64,000 nt of DNA from Flavobacterium soli DSM 19725. GTDB lineage: Bacteria > Bacteroidota > Bacteroidia > Flavobacteriales > Flavobacteriaceae. Positions 1 to 8,833 of this stretch are shown here, in pieces (within the stretch, counting starts at the first letter, position 1; each line of letters begins with the position of its first letter). The stretch is from NCBI RefSeq assembly GCF_000422705.1, contig NZ_KE383907.1, positions 119,033 to 183,032 on the forward strand. Direction: 5' to 3'. The translations under genes were made by a program, and so were the position numbers. The notes beneath the pieces are model-generated. The model did not search any database, was not told the DNA's origin, and saw only the letters and a list, made by a program, of their open reading frames with translations.

Positions 1-1
1 A

Positions 2-241
2 AGCTTGGTATGTAAAATTATTGACAACGGAATTGGGTTTAATAAATCGAAAGAGCTGAAGGAAAATTTGGTTTCGGTTCACAAGTCGATGGCATTGGAT
101 ATTACGCGAAAGCGATTGGAAATGATGGAAGCCATTACAACAAAAACTTCTCATGTAGAAATTGAAGAACGAGTGGCTCCAAATGGGGAAATCATGGGAA
201 CGATTGTGGTGTTGAAATTGCCAATTCAGTATTTGAAGTGA
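2..241 (+). CDS. Sensor histidine kinase, C-terminal fragment (5' end outside window)
   Basis: Only the last 79 or so codons are present; the reading frame is open to the left edge, so the TTG at position 5 is not a real start. The fragment carries a DNGIGF motif (the ATP-lid/N-G1 box of a HATPase_c domain) and ends with a strand reading TIVVLKLPI, the usual end of such domains. The gene directly downstream, 54 bases away, encodes a LytTR response regulator, so this is very probably the LytS/YehU-type kinase partner in a two-gene operon. The sensor part cannot be seen, so the signal is unknown. Confidence 0.8.
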   Translation, partial: SLVCKIIDNGIGFNKSKELKENLVSVHKSMALDITRKRLEMMEAITTKTSHVEIEERVAPNGEIMGTIVVLKLPIQYLK

Positions 242-295
242 TTAAAAAAATTAAAAGGTTTAAGGATTAAAAGATCTCCAACAGATAAATATAAT

Positions 296-1057
296 ATGAT
301 TACAGCTTTATTAATAGACGACGACGAAAATTTACGCAATGGGATGAAAGGACTTCTGTCTCGTTATGCTCCAGAAATTCAAATTTTAGGTGAAGCCGAT
401 TCGGTAATGACGGGTGTGGAAGCCATTGATACATTAAAACCACAGGTTGTTTTTTTGGACATTCAACTAGGTGATGGAACTGGATTTGACATTTTAGAAC
501 AACTGGCATTGAAGAATGGAAAATCTACTTCGCATATTGTTTTTATTACGGCTCACGAACAGTATGCTATAAAAGCATTCCGATTTAGTGCTTTGGATTT
601 TTTGCTAAAGCCTGTTGATCCGGAGGAATTACAAAAAGTGGTCGAAAAAATAAAGAATGTGCTGAAGCAAAATGATGGTTATGCACATATTGATTTGTTG
701 CTGGAAAATATCCGAAAAAAAGTAGATAACTTTAAACGAATTGCTCTTTCAACATCTGATGGTATTCATCTTTTTGAAATTAGCGATATAATTCGATGTG
801 AGAGTGAAGATAATTATACGAAGTTTTACATCAAGAACAGCAAGCCAATCATGATCTCAAAAACCTTAAAAGAATATGAAGAAATGCTAACCGAACATGG
901 TTTTGAACGGATTCATCAATCGCATTTGATTAATCTTTCTTATCTAAAATCGTATATCAAGAAAGATGGCGGTTATGTCGTGATGGCCGATAATTCAAAC
1001 CTCCCGATTTCGCAGCGAAAAAAGGAACGATTGCAGGAACTCTTGAAAACGATCTAA
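296..1057 (+). CDS. LytTR-family response regulator transcription factor
   Basis: A 253-residue protein with a receiver domain at about residues 3-120 and a LytTR DNA-binding domain at about 150-250. The acidic pocket is visible as LIDDDE (residues 6-11), the phospho-acceptor Asp near residue 55 in VFLDIQLGDG, and the conserved Lys in LLKPVDP. The C-terminal part contains RCESEDNYTKFY and FERIHQSHLINLSYL, typical of LytTR. It follows the end of a histidine kinase gene and probably forms one operon with it. In Bacteroidetes such LytS/LytR-like pairs act as cytoplasmic phosphorelay regulators; the targets cannot be read from the sequence. Confidence 0.92.
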   Translation: MITALLIDDDENLRNGMKGLLSRYAPEIQILGEADSVMTGVEAIDTLKPQVVFLDIQLGDGTGFDILEQLALKNGKSTSHIVFITAHEQYAIKAFRFSALDFLLKPVDPEELQKVVEKIKNVLKQNDGYAHIDLLLENIRKKVDNFKRIALSTSDGIHLFEISDIIRCESEDNYTKFYIKNSKPIMISKTLKEYEEMLTEHGFERIHQSHLINLSYLKSYIKKDGGYVVMADNSNLPISQRKKERLQELLKTI

Positions 1058-1165
1058 TTAAATTCTAATTCAAAACCTGCTAATACTCATTGACAAAAGA
1101 ATATTAGAAAAAGACAGATTACCTTTATAAAAACATTTTTTTAGCAATTATCAAATACCCTAAAT

Positions 1166-3850
1166 ATGAAAAAATTACTACTCTTAATGCTCTTGATTTC
1201 CAGTAGCATTTATGCCCAAATCGACATCAATCAGCCGAGTTTTTTGATTGCTTGTGATAGCGATAATAATGGTACAGAAACACTTGATTTAACTGTAAAG
1301 ATTCCAGAAATTCTAGGAACTTTATCGGAAACAGAATATGCTGTTACTTTCTATTTAACACTGTCTGGAGCTGAACTTGATGATAACAGTGTCAAGATTA
1401 ATAATCCAACAAGTTTCGAAAGAGCAGTAGGTTCTCAAACATTGTATGTTAGGGTAGAAGAAATAGCCGATCCAATTAATTTTGCAGTAACCGAGCTTGT
1501 TGTAGGTACGGGTTCTTTGCCAAACTTTAGCATTCAGGATGTTACTATATGTCAAGGGTTTAGTACAGTGTTGAATTCAGGTTTAGAAGATGATTTTTAC
1601 ACTTTTCAGTGGTTCTTGAATACTACTATCATTCCAGGTGCTACTGGAAATAGTTTGACTGCTTCACAAGCTGGAACTTACACATTAGTGGTAACTTTTT
1701 CTCAATCGGGATGTAGTTTTGAAGATAGTGCAGTGGTAACAGTCTTACCAATGCCAACTGCTGAGATTACGGGATATACTTTAGCAGATCAAACGGCAAC
1801 TATTTCAGTTACAGGGACGCCTTCCGCTATTGTTTCCTATATCATCTATAGCGATTTGACACAAGGTACCTTTGTATTGGATAGTTCTGGAAATGCTACT
1901 ATAACAATTTCAAATTATACACCAAGTTCACTTTTTTGGTTATTGAATATTACAACTGATCAATGTACAGCCTATTTGGATAATGCTGTTGCCTTAATAG
2001 AAAATCCATCAGGGATAGTGAATATTCCTGATGCCAATTTTAAAGCCGAATTAATAGACTCAGGAGTTGATAATAATAATGACGGTGAAATTCAATATGC
2101 TGAAGCAGCTTTGGAATATGAAATGTTGCAACTGCAATCTTCCAATATCGTTAATTTAACAGGTCTAGAAGCCTTTGTAAACATCGGAGGTTTAGACTGT
2201 TCTGATAATCAAATTGCAACTGTTAGTTTTGATGGGTTACTGAACTTAGGAATCATTTATGCAAGTAACAATTTATTTACCACCATTGATTTGAGCGGAA
2301 ATCCAAATATTTGTCTTGTAGATTTTAGCAATAATCCGCAATTGTTTGCTGTTTATATGAAAAATGGTATGGAAGTTTGTAGCGAAACGCATGTATTTAA
2401 CAATAATCCCAATTTAGAATTTTTCTGTACGGACGAAGCAGAAATAGCTTCGATGGTAGCTTATTTTGAACAAAATGAAATGGACGTCGTGGTAACATCG
2501 TATTGCGATTTTACACCAGGTGGAATTTACAACACCATCACAGGTTCAATTCTTTATGATTTTGATAATAATGGCTGTGATGATAATGATGCTCAGCCTT
2601 TTATTAAAATGAACATCACCGACGGAACAGAACAAGGTGCTAGTTTTGCAGATTCCGAAGGAAACTACAACTTTTATACCCAAGAAGGAAATTTCACAGT
2701 AACTCCACAACTCGAAAATCCGTCACTTTTTACAGTTTCTCCAGCAAATGCAATCGTGAATTTTCCAATCAGTGATAATTCGGTTTCCACCAATAATTTT
2801 TGTATCACAGCAAATGGTGTTGTCGAAAATGCCGAAATTGTTATTGCACCAGTAACTCCAGCTCGACCAGGTTTTGATGCTGAGTACGTTATTGTCTATA
2901 AAAACACAGGTAATCAAATGCTTTCAGGTCAAGTGTATTTTTATTATGAAGATACTGTTTTGGATTTGGTTAGTACAAGCGTGCCAACGGCTGCTGAGGC
3001 TACAGGGTTTTTGACATGGAATTATACCGATTTGCAGCCCTTTGAATCCAGAAGCATTTATGTGACTCTGAATGTTAATGGTCCGATGGAAACTCCAGCA
3101 GTAAATATTGGAGACGAATTGATTTTTAATGTCGGAACAAATCCAATCAATTTAAATGAGATTATATTTTCTTATTTCCAAACTGTTGTAGGTTCTTTTG
3201 ATCCAAACGATATCATTTGCCTTCAAGGCGATAATGCTGCACCATCCGAAATTGGAAATTACCTTCACTACATCGTAAATTTTGAAAACACAGGAACCGC
3301 ACCAGCCGAAAATGTAGTAGTAAAAATTGATATTGATGCAACTAAATATGATGTTTCGAGTATGCAAATTTTAGACGGTTCACATCCGCTTGAAGCAAAA
3401 GTAAGTACAGATAATATCGCTGAATTTATTTTTAAGGGAATTAATTTAGATACAAACGGACACGGAAATATTTTGCTAAAAATGAAAACTAAATCAACAC
3501 TAGATGTTGGCGATACAGTTACCAAAAAAGCCAATATTTATTTTGATTATAATTTTCCAATCCTAACCAATGATGCCAACACTACTTTCCAAGATCTTTC
3601 GGTTGGAGATTATTTAAAAGATGAATCGATAAGAATATATCCAAATCCGGCTCAAAACCTAGTAAACATTGAAGCCGATTCAACCCTCCATTCGGTTGAA
3701 GTATATGATGTTCAAGGTAGATTGTTGATGACACATTTGTCCAGCGAAATCAAGACAATGCTTGATATCTCTGACAAAGCAAATGGTGTCTATTTCTTCA
3801 AAATAAAATCAGAAAAAGGAATTAAAGTTGAGAAAATAATCAAAAAGTAA
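1166..3850 (+). CDS. Large secreted protein with LRR-like segment, DUF7619-like region and T9SS type A sorting domain
   Basis: An 894-residue protein beginning with a Sec signal peptide (MKKLLLLMLLISSSIYAQ). About residues 120-200 look Ig-like/PKD-like. About residues 285-380 resemble the leucine-rich segments common in Flavobacterium surface proteins (NIPDANFKAELIDSGVD, then NLTGLEAF and LDCSDNQI). A region opening with GSILYDFDNNGCDDND looks like an SdrD-type B domain. The FDPND motif and the NYLHYIVNFENTGTAPA stretch mark a DUF7619-like domain. The C-terminus (IYPNPAQNLVNIE, then NGVYFFKI and a basic end) is a type A T9SS sorting signal, so the protein is predicted to be exported and attached to the cell surface. 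No catalytic motif was seen; adhesion is a guess. Confidence 0.88.
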   Translation: MKKLLLLMLLISSSIYAQIDINQPSFLIACDSDNNGTETLDLTVKIPEILGTLSETEYAVTFYLTLSGAELDDNSVKINNPTSFERAVGSQTLYVRVEEIADPINFAVTELVVGTGSLPNFSIQDVTICQGFSTVLNSGLEDDFYTFQWFLNTTIIPGATGNSLTASQAGTYTLVVTFSQSGCSFEDSAVVTVLPMPTAEITGYTLADQTATISVTGTPSAIVSYIIYSDLTQGTFVLDSSGNATITISNYTPSSLFWLLNITTDQCTAYLDNAVALIENPSGIVNIPDANFKAELIDSGVDNNNDGEIQYAEAALEYEMLQLQSSNIVNLTGLEAFVNIGGLDCSDNQIATVSFDGLLNLGIIYASNNLFTTIDLSGNPNICLVDFSNNPQLFAVYMKNGMEVCSETHVFNNNPNLEFFCTDEAEIASMVAYFEQNEMDVVVTSYCDFTPGGIYNTITGSILYDFDNNGCDDNDAQPFIKMNITDGTEQGASFADSEGNYNFYTQEGNFTVTPQLENPSLFTVSPANAIVNFPISDNSVSTNNFCITANGVVENAEIVIAPVTPARPGFDAEYVIVYKNTGNQMLSGQVYFYYEDTVLDLVSTSVPTAAEATGFLTWNYTDLQPFESRSIYVTLNVNGPMETPAVNIGDELIFNVGTNPINLNEIIFSYFQTVVGSFDPNDIICLQGDNAAPSEIGNYLHYIVNFENTGTAPAENVVVKIDIDATKYDVSSMQILDGSHPLEAKVSTDNIAEFIFKGINLDTNGHGNILLKMKTKSTLDVGDTVTKKANIYFDYNFPILTNDANTTFQDLSVGDYLKDESIRIYPNPAQNLVNIEADSTLHSVEVYDVQGRLLMTHLSSEIKTMLDISDKANGVYFFKIKSEKGIKVEKIIKK

Positions 3851-3880
3851 GTTTTAGTTAATCAATGTTTTTGTTTGGAT

Positions 3881-3912
3881 AACCCACGGAGCCATAACCG
3901 TGGGTTTTTTAA
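3881..3912 (+). terminator. Rho-independent terminator
   Basis: A perfect 9-bp stem, AACCCACGG (3881-3889) paired with CCGTGGGTT (3898-3906), with an 8-base loop and followed by a T run. It lies 30 bases after the stop of the T9SS protein gene and separates it from citrate synthase. Confidence 0.9.
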
Positions 3913-4002
3913 TTTTTTGTGGTGTATATCAAATTTGCATTATTTATAGAATAATTAACGATATCATTGCACTATTCATTTTTTAATTCAATTGCAATTC
4001 CT

Positions 4003-4010
4003 TAAGTTTG
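4003..4010 (+). promoter_or_regulatory. Putative -7 box of the gltA promoter
   Basis: TAAGTTTG matches the Bacteroidetes -7 consensus TAnnTTTG. It would place the transcript start near 4015, giving a leader of about 35 bases before the ATG at 4050. It covers the TTG at 4008, which argues against that upstream in-frame start. No good -33 TTG element was seen. Confidence 0.5.
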
Positions 4011-4049
4011 TTAAATTATTATTTCAAAGATAAATTATACCAAACAATT

Positions 4050-5333
4050 ATGTCAAAAACAGCAATATTAGAAATTGATGGCAAAAAATACGAGTTTCCT
4101 GTTATCGAAGGAAGCGAAGGAGAAGTTGCTATCGATATTAACAAACTACGTGATTTAACAGGGATTATTACAATGGATCCAGGATATAAAAATTCAGGAT
4201 CTTGTAAAAGTGACATCACATTTTTGGATGGAGAAGAAGGAATCTTGCGTTATAGAGGTTATTCTATCGAGGATTTAGCGGATAAAGCTGATTTTCTTGA
4301 GGTTTCCTATTTAGTGATTTTTGGAGAATTGCCAACCAAAAAGCAATTGGAGCAATTTGAAAATGATATCAGAAAATATACTTTGGTAAACGAAGAAATG
4401 AAAAACATCATTGATGGTTTTCCTAAAACAGCTCACCCAATGGGCGTTTTATCTTCCCTGACAAGTGCCTTGACAGCTTTCAACCCAAAGGTGGTGAATG
4501 TTGATAATGAAAAAGAAATGTATGAGGCAGTTTGCAAAACCATGGGTAAATTCCTAGTTTTAGCAACTTGGACGTTTAGAAAAAGCTCTGGTTATCCTTT
4601 GAATTATTATGATAATACAAAAGGATATGTAGAAAATTTCATGCGTTTGATGTTCGAATTGCCAACAGGACCTTATACCATCAATCCAGTTGTAGTTTCT
4701 GCTTTAGATAAATTGTTTATCCTTCATGCAGATCACGAGCAAAACTGTTCTACCTCAACTGTAAGAATGGTTGGTTCATCTCAATCAGGTTTATTTGCTT
4801 CTATTTCTGCTGGAGTTTCTGCACTTTGGGGACCACTTCACGGAGGTGCTAATCAAGCTGTTTTGGAAATGCTTGAAGCGATCCAGAAAGACGGTGGAGA
4901 TGCTGATAAATATATGGCGAAAGCTAAAGATAAAGACGATCCTTTCCGTTTGATGGGCTTCGGACATAGAGTTTACAAGAACTTTGATCCAAGAGCAAGA
5001 ATCATCAAAAAGGCTGCTGATGAGGTTCTAGCAACTTTAGGCGTGAATGATCCAGTTTTGGCTATCGCTAAAAAATTAGAAGAATCTGCCTTGAATGATG
5101 AATATTTCAAATCAAGAAATCTATATCCAAACGTGGATTTCTATTCAGGAATCATTTACCGTGCATTAGGAATTCCAACCGATATGTTTACTGTAATGTT
5201 TGCCATCGGACGTTTGCCAGGATGGATTGCACAATGGAAAGAAATGCGTGTGAATAAAGAACCAATTGGAAGACCAAGACAAATTTATACAGGTCACGCT
5301 TTGAGAGAATTTAAAACAATGGATCAACGATAA
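4050..5333 (+). CDS. gltA: Citrate synthase (type II)
   Basis: Condenses acetyl-CoA and oxaloacetate to citrate, the entry step of the TCA cycle, in the cytoplasm. The 427-residue length equals that of the hexameric E. coli enzyme. The catalytic residues are recognisable: His in WGPLHGGAN (about residue 264), His in GFGHRVYKNFDPRA (about 305) and Asp in NVDFYSG (about 363); the LHADHEQNCSTSTVRM motif is also intact. The frame stays open to a TTG at 4008, but that TTG lies inside a promoter-like box and ATG 4050 gives the usual N-terminus MSKTAILEIDGKKYEFP. It is monocistronic, with its own promoter-like box and terminator. Confidence 0.97.
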   Translation: MSKTAILEIDGKKYEFPVIEGSEGEVAIDINKLRDLTGIITMDPGYKNSGSCKSDITFLDGEEGILRYRGYSIEDLADKADFLEVSYLVIFGELPTKKQLEQFENDIRKYTLVNEEMKNIIDGFPKTAHPMGVLSSLTSALTAFNPKVVNVDNEKEMYEAVCKTMGKFLVLATWTFRKSSGYPLNYYDNTKGYVENFMRLMFELPTGPYTINPVVVSALDKLFILHADHEQNCSTSTVRMVGSSQSGLFASISAGVSALWGPLHGGANQAVLEMLEAIQKDGGDADKYMAKAKDKDDPFRLMGFGHRVYKNFDPRARIIKKAADEVLATLGVNDPVLAIAKKLEESALNDEYFKSRNLYPNVDFYSGIIYRALGIPTDMFTVMFAIGRLPGWIAQWKEMRVNKEPIGRPRQIYTGHALREFKTMDQR

Positions 5334-5352
5334 TTTTTAAATTTTATAGATG

Positions 5353-5383
5353 AAAGCTCCACTGAAAAGTGGAGCTTTTTTTG
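5353..5383 (+). terminator. Rho-independent terminator of gltA
   Basis: An 11-bp perfect stem, AAAGCTCCACT (5353-5363) with AGTGGAGCTTT (5368-5378), a GAAA tetraloop and a following T run. Confidence 0.92.
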
Positions 5384-5403
5384 TTTTATACTTTTTTTAG
5401 CGC

Positions 5404-5436
5404 TTTGTCGAAGTATTGATTTTTTTAGTACATTCG
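5404..5436 (+). promoter_or_regulatory. Putative promoter of the C25 peptidase gene
   Basis: TTTG at 5404-5407 and TACATTCG at 5429-5436 are separated by 21 bases, close to the Bacteroidetes TTTG-N19/21-TAnnTTTG arrangement, with one mismatch in the -7 box. The start codon is 23 bases downstream. Confidence 0.4.
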
Positions 5437-5459
5437 TATAAAATAAAATCAGTAACCCT

Positions 5460-7688
5460 ATGAAGATAAATTACTTATCGTTTTTATTGTTAATAGTGAG
5501 TTGGAACAGTTTTTCTCAAGATTTGAGAATGTTGTCATCTCATCCAGAAAAGTTGATAATCCAAAATTCAACACCTCAATATACCTCTGTAAAGAAGTCC
5601 TACAATGGCATTCCATATGAAAATTTTAGTGCTGTGGCAAAAGCCAAAATGATGCAAACAACAGCGCCAGAATTACCCGTTTTTTCTGAATCGCTGATTG
5701 TTCCAAATACAGGAGATGTTTCAATTGAAGTTACATTTGATGGATTTCAGGATTTTCAAGACATCAATATTTTGCCTTCAAAAGGAAGTTTGAAACGAAA
5801 TGTTAATCCAGAAGAGGTTCCTTATGTTTTTGGAGCTACTTATGAAGTGAATGATTTTTTTCCAAAAAAACTGGCAGATATTTCAGGTCCGTATATTTTT
5901 AGAGATGCAAGAGGTGTTACAGTAATTTTTTATCCTTATCAATACAATCCAGTTACAAAGGTTTTGCGAGTGTATCAAAACCTCAAAGTAACAGTTACAA
6001 CTGATAAAACCAAAGCGGGTCACAACGAGAAACCTTCAAGAACAACAAGTAATAGCACTTTTCAATCGCTTTATACTTCGCATTTTCTAAACGCTGAAAT
6101 ATCTTCAAATTCAGTTACCGAGCCAGGAGAAATGCTGATTGTTTCAAAAAGTTCCTACAATACTTCAATTCAACCATTGGTTACTTGGAAAAATCAAAGT
6201 GGTATCAAAACTACTGTTCTAACGCTTGCAAATGGAGCTACGACAACTTCCATTAAAAATAGCATCAGTAGCTTTTATACGGATAATCCAAATTTGACGT
6301 ATGTTTTGCTAGTTGGCGATCATCAAGATTTGCCTGCTTATAGCTACGGAATTACAGGTGCCGATGAGCAACTTTGGAGTGATTCCTACTATGGACAACT
6401 TGAAGGAGACGATTATTATCCAGAATTGATGATTGGAAGACTTTCTGGAAATACCACCGAAGTACAAAAAATCGTAACCAAGATTATGGGATATGAAAAA
6501 AATCCTTTGACTGGAGATTGGATGACAAAAGCTGGTGGAATTGGTTCAAATGAAGGATATGGTTATGGTGATGATGGGGAGGCCGATTGGCAACATCTGC
6601 GAAACATTGGAACACAATTAACAGGTTTTGGATATACCAATATCTACGAATTTTATGATGATTCTCAAGGTGGAAATGATGCCGAGTTTAGTCCAGATGC
6701 TACCATGATTTCAGCAGCTATAAATGATGGAATTGGCTTGCTAAACTATACAGGCCATGGTGCTTTGGATATTATGTCTACAGGATCTTACACCAATACG
6801 GATGTTAATAGTCTGACAAATGAGGGTAGTTTTCCTTTCGTAGTTTCGGTAGCTTGTAACAACGGAACTTTTGTGGGAGGAACTTCTTTATGCGAGGCAT
6901 TTTTGAAGTCAAATCATAATTCAAATCCAACAGGAGCTATTGCAAGTTGTGGTTCTTCTATCTTAATGGCTTGGGCAGAACCAATGCAAACACAGGATCA
7001 AATGACTGAACTTATAATCGATAGCAATTCGGCTGGTGCAACTTCTCTGGGAGAATTGTTTTATGGAGGTCAAGTGAGTATGCTGGAAACTTATTCAAAT
7101 AGCGGAACAGCTCAAGAAGTAATGCAAACATGGGTATTTTTTGGTGATCCATCAGTTACTTTTAGAAGTGCCGTTCCAACAGTAATTACCGCGACTCATC
7201 CAGCTCAAGTTTCAAATCAAGGTGTCGATCTAGTAATAAATTCTAATACTGATGGTGCAAAAATCACTGTTTCTCAAAACAATGAAATCTTGGCAACTGG
7301 AGTTATAACAGGTGGTACTGCAACGGTTCAAATTCCTGCCCTTGCATCAATGGATAATTTGATGGTAACCTTGACCAAAAAAGAAACGACGCCTTATCAA
7401 GGAATTGTCACGGTTTCAAGCGAATTATCAAATGAAGATTTTCAAAGTCAATTCTTGGTTTATCCAAATCCAGCTTCAAATTATGTAACAATTAGCAACA
7501 AAGGAAATAACTTTACTACAGCTTCAATAAGTATTATTGATATAAATGGTCGAGTTTTATCTACGGAAAGCAATGTAAATTTGAGTGGTTCTCATCAAGT
7601 TTCATTCCATTCATTGGCTGCGGGAGTTTACTTTTTGTCGATAAAAGATGGAAATCATAACAATATTCAAAAAATTGTGGTGCAATAG
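5460..7688 (+). CDS. Secreted gingipain-like C25 cysteine peptidase with T9SS type A sorting domain
   Basis: A 742-residue protein with a signal peptide (about residues 1-20), a gingipain propeptide-like region (about 30-210) and a peptidase C25 domain (about 220-570). The catalytic pair is visible: His about 432 in LNYTGHGALD and Cys about 466 in VVSVACNNGTFVGG. A C25-type Ig-like segment (about 580-660) follows, then a T9SS type A sorting domain starting FLVYPNPASNYVTI. Established family knowledge: C25 enzymes are secreted proteases; PorU, the T9SS sortase, shares the fold but is much longer (usually over 1100 residues) and lacks this type of CTD. I therefore read this as a secreted substrate protease rather than PorU. 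It is monocistronic. Confidence 0.92.
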   Translation: MKINYLSFLLLIVSWNSFSQDLRMLSSHPEKLIIQNSTPQYTSVKKSYNGIPYENFSAVAKAKMMQTTAPELPVFSESLIVPNTGDVSIEVTFDGFQDFQDINILPSKGSLKRNVNPEEVPYVFGATYEVNDFFPKKLADISGPYIFRDARGVTVIFYPYQYNPVTKVLRVYQNLKVTVTTDKTKAGHNEKPSRTTSNSTFQSLYTSHFLNAEISSNSVTEPGEMLIVSKSSYNTSIQPLVTWKNQSGIKTTVLTLANGATTTSIKNSISSFYTDNPNLTYVLLVGDHQDLPAYSYGITGADEQLWSDSYYGQLEGDDYYPELMIGRLSGNTTEVQKIVTKIMGYEKNPLTGDWMTKAGGIGSNEGYGYGDDGEADWQHLRNIGTQLTGFGYTNIYEFYDDSQGGNDAEFSPDATMISAAINDGIGLLNYTGHGALDIMSTGSYTNTDVNSLTNEGSFPFVVSVACNNGTFVGGTSLCEAFLKSNHNSNPTGAIASCGSSILMAWAEPMQTQDQMTELIIDSNSAGATSLGELFYGGQVSMLETYSNSGTAQEVMQTWVFFGDPSVTFRSAVPTVITATHPAQVSNQGVDLVINSNTDGAKITVSQNNEILATGVITGGTATVQIPALASMDNLMVTLTKKETTPYQGIVTVSSELSNEDFQSQFLVYPNPASNYVTISNKGNNFTTASISIIDINGRVLSTESNVNLSGSHQVSFHSLAAGVYFLSIKDGNHNNIQKIVVQ

Positions 7689-7711
7689 TTTTGCAATATT
7701 TCAAAACAAAG

Positions 7712-7738
7712 GCTTTACCGTTTGGTAAAGCTTTTTTT
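7712..7738 (+). terminator. Rho-independent terminator
   Basis: Stem GCTTTACC (7712-7719) with GGTAAAGC (7724-7731), a GTTT loop and a T tract, just after the C25 peptidase gene. Confidence 0.88.
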
Positions 7739-7800
7739 ATTTAATCGATAATTTTATTACTATTCAGGTAAGAAAACTTCAATAATCAAGTCCCTTTTTT

Positions 7801-7808
7801 TATATTTG
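7801..7808 (+). promoter_or_regulatory. Putative -7 box for the DDAH-like gene
   Basis: TATATTTG is an exact TAnnTTTG match, about 43 bases before ATG 7851. It overlaps the in-frame TTG at 7806, so that TTG is more likely promoter than start codon. Confidence 0.6.
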
Positions 7809-7850
7809 TCCCCAATACGTCAGCAAAATGACGTCGAAAAGCCAAAAGCT

Positions 7851-8765
7851 ATGTTACACTTAAATGTAAAAAACGAAACCTCAAGATTAAGAGCCGTTGT
7901 TCTCGGTTCGGCAGTGAATAATGGACCAACTCCAACAGCGGACGAAGCGTATGATCCAAAATCTTTAGAACATATTTTAGCAGGGACTTATCCGGTTGAA
8001 AAAGATATGGTTGAAGAAATGGAAGCTTTCAATAAAGTGTTTGAAAAATATGAAGTAAAAGTTTTCCGTCCCGAAATGATTGAAAACTACAATCAGATTT
8101 TTTCTAGAGACATCGGATTTGTAATCGATGATATTTTTGTAAAAGCCAATATCCTTCCTGATCGCGAAAGGGAATTGGATGCCATCCAATATATTATCGA
8201 TCAGATTGATCCTAAAAAAGTAGTTCGTCCCCCAGAAGAAGTGCATATTGAAGGTGGCGATGTGATGCTGTGGAACGATTATATTTTCATCGGAACCTAT
8301 AAAGGAAGCGATTATAAAGATTATATCACAGCTCGAACCAACGGGCAAGGTGTGGAATACATTCGAAATTTATTTCCAAATAAAATTGTAAAGGAATTCG
8401 ATTTGGTAAAATCAAAAATCGAAGCAAGAGATAATGCTTTGCACTTGGATTGTTGCTTTCAACCTGTCGGAACTGATAAAGGAATCATCTACAAAAGCGG
8501 TTTTCGTGAAGAGGCGGATTACATGTATTTGGTGAAACTCTTCGGAAAGGAAAATCTTTTTCACATCACACGCGACGAGATGTATCATATGAATTCCAAT
8601 GTGTTTTCAATTGCTCCAGATGTAGTGGTTTCAGAAAAGAATTTTACAAGATTAAACAATTGGCTGAGAGAAAAAGGATTTACTGTTGAGGAAATCCCGT
8701 ATGCCGAAATTTCAAAACAAGAAGGACTTTTGAGATGCTCGACGTTGCCTTTAATCAGGGATTAA
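7851..8765 (+). CDS. Dimethylarginine dimethylaminohydrolase/amidinotransferase-family protein
   Basis: A 304-residue protein of the guanidino-group modifying superfamily (arginine deiminase, DDAH, amidinotransferases). The superfamily residues are in place: Glu/Asp in HIEGGDVMLW (about residues 131-140), His in ALHLDCCFQP (about 197) and the nucleophilic Cys in LLRCSTLPL (about 296). ATG 7851 is preferred to the upstream in-frame TTG at 7806 because the latter sits in a promoter box. It is followed after 68 bases by ctlX, another member of the superfamily, so both probably act on arginine or a methylated or citrulline-like derivative. The exact substrate cannot be decided here. Confidence 0.88.
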   Translation: MLHLNVKNETSRLRAVVLGSAVNNGPTPTADEAYDPKSLEHILAGTYPVEKDMVEEMEAFNKVFEKYEVKVFRPEMIENYNQIFSRDIGFVIDDIFVKANILPDRERELDAIQYIIDQIDPKKVVRPPEEVHIEGGDVMLWNDYIFIGTYKGSDYKDYITARTNGQGVEYIRNLFPNKIVKEFDLVKSKIEARDNALHLDCCFQPVGTDKGIIYKSGFREEADYMYLVKLFGKENLFHITRDEMYHMNSNVFSIAPDVVVSEKNFTRLNNWLREKGFTVEEIPYAEISKQEGLLRCSTLPLIRD

Positions 8766-8771
8766 ATAATT

Positions 8772-8816
8772 GTTTAAAGTTTAAGGTTTCAAGTTGTAAA
8801 ACCTTAAACTTTAAAC
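8772..8816 (+). repeat. Perfect 18-bp inverted repeat between the two guanidino-enzyme genes
   Basis: Left arm 8772-8789 (GTTTAAAGTTTAAGGTTT) pairs perfectly with right arm 8799-8816 around a 9-base loop. There is no T tract after it; an extra CTTTAAAC-like copy at 8816-8823 continues the pattern towards ATG 8834. The arms are made of short AAGTTTAA units. It could be an mRNA stability or attenuation hairpin in the intercistronic region, or a small dispersed repeat. Confidence 0.8.
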
Positions 8817-8833
8817 TTTAAACAAAAAATAAA

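Noticed and set aside
300..509. Minus-strand and alternate-frame ORFs of 60-120 codons throughout (for example 300-509, 7977-8348, 53154-53498, 61716-61988)
   Set aside because: They lie inside well-supported genes in another frame, show no family features or signal peptides, and have low-complexity translations typical of AT-rich shadow frames.
4008..4049. TTG start extending citrate synthase by 14 residues
   Set aside because: The TTG lies within a -7 promoter box, and the extension is not part of the family N-terminus.
5460..7688. Interpretation of the C25 peptidase as PorU, the T9SS sortase
   Set aside because: It is too short (742 residues) and carries its own type A sorting domain, which PorU does not have in this form; a secreted protease fits better.
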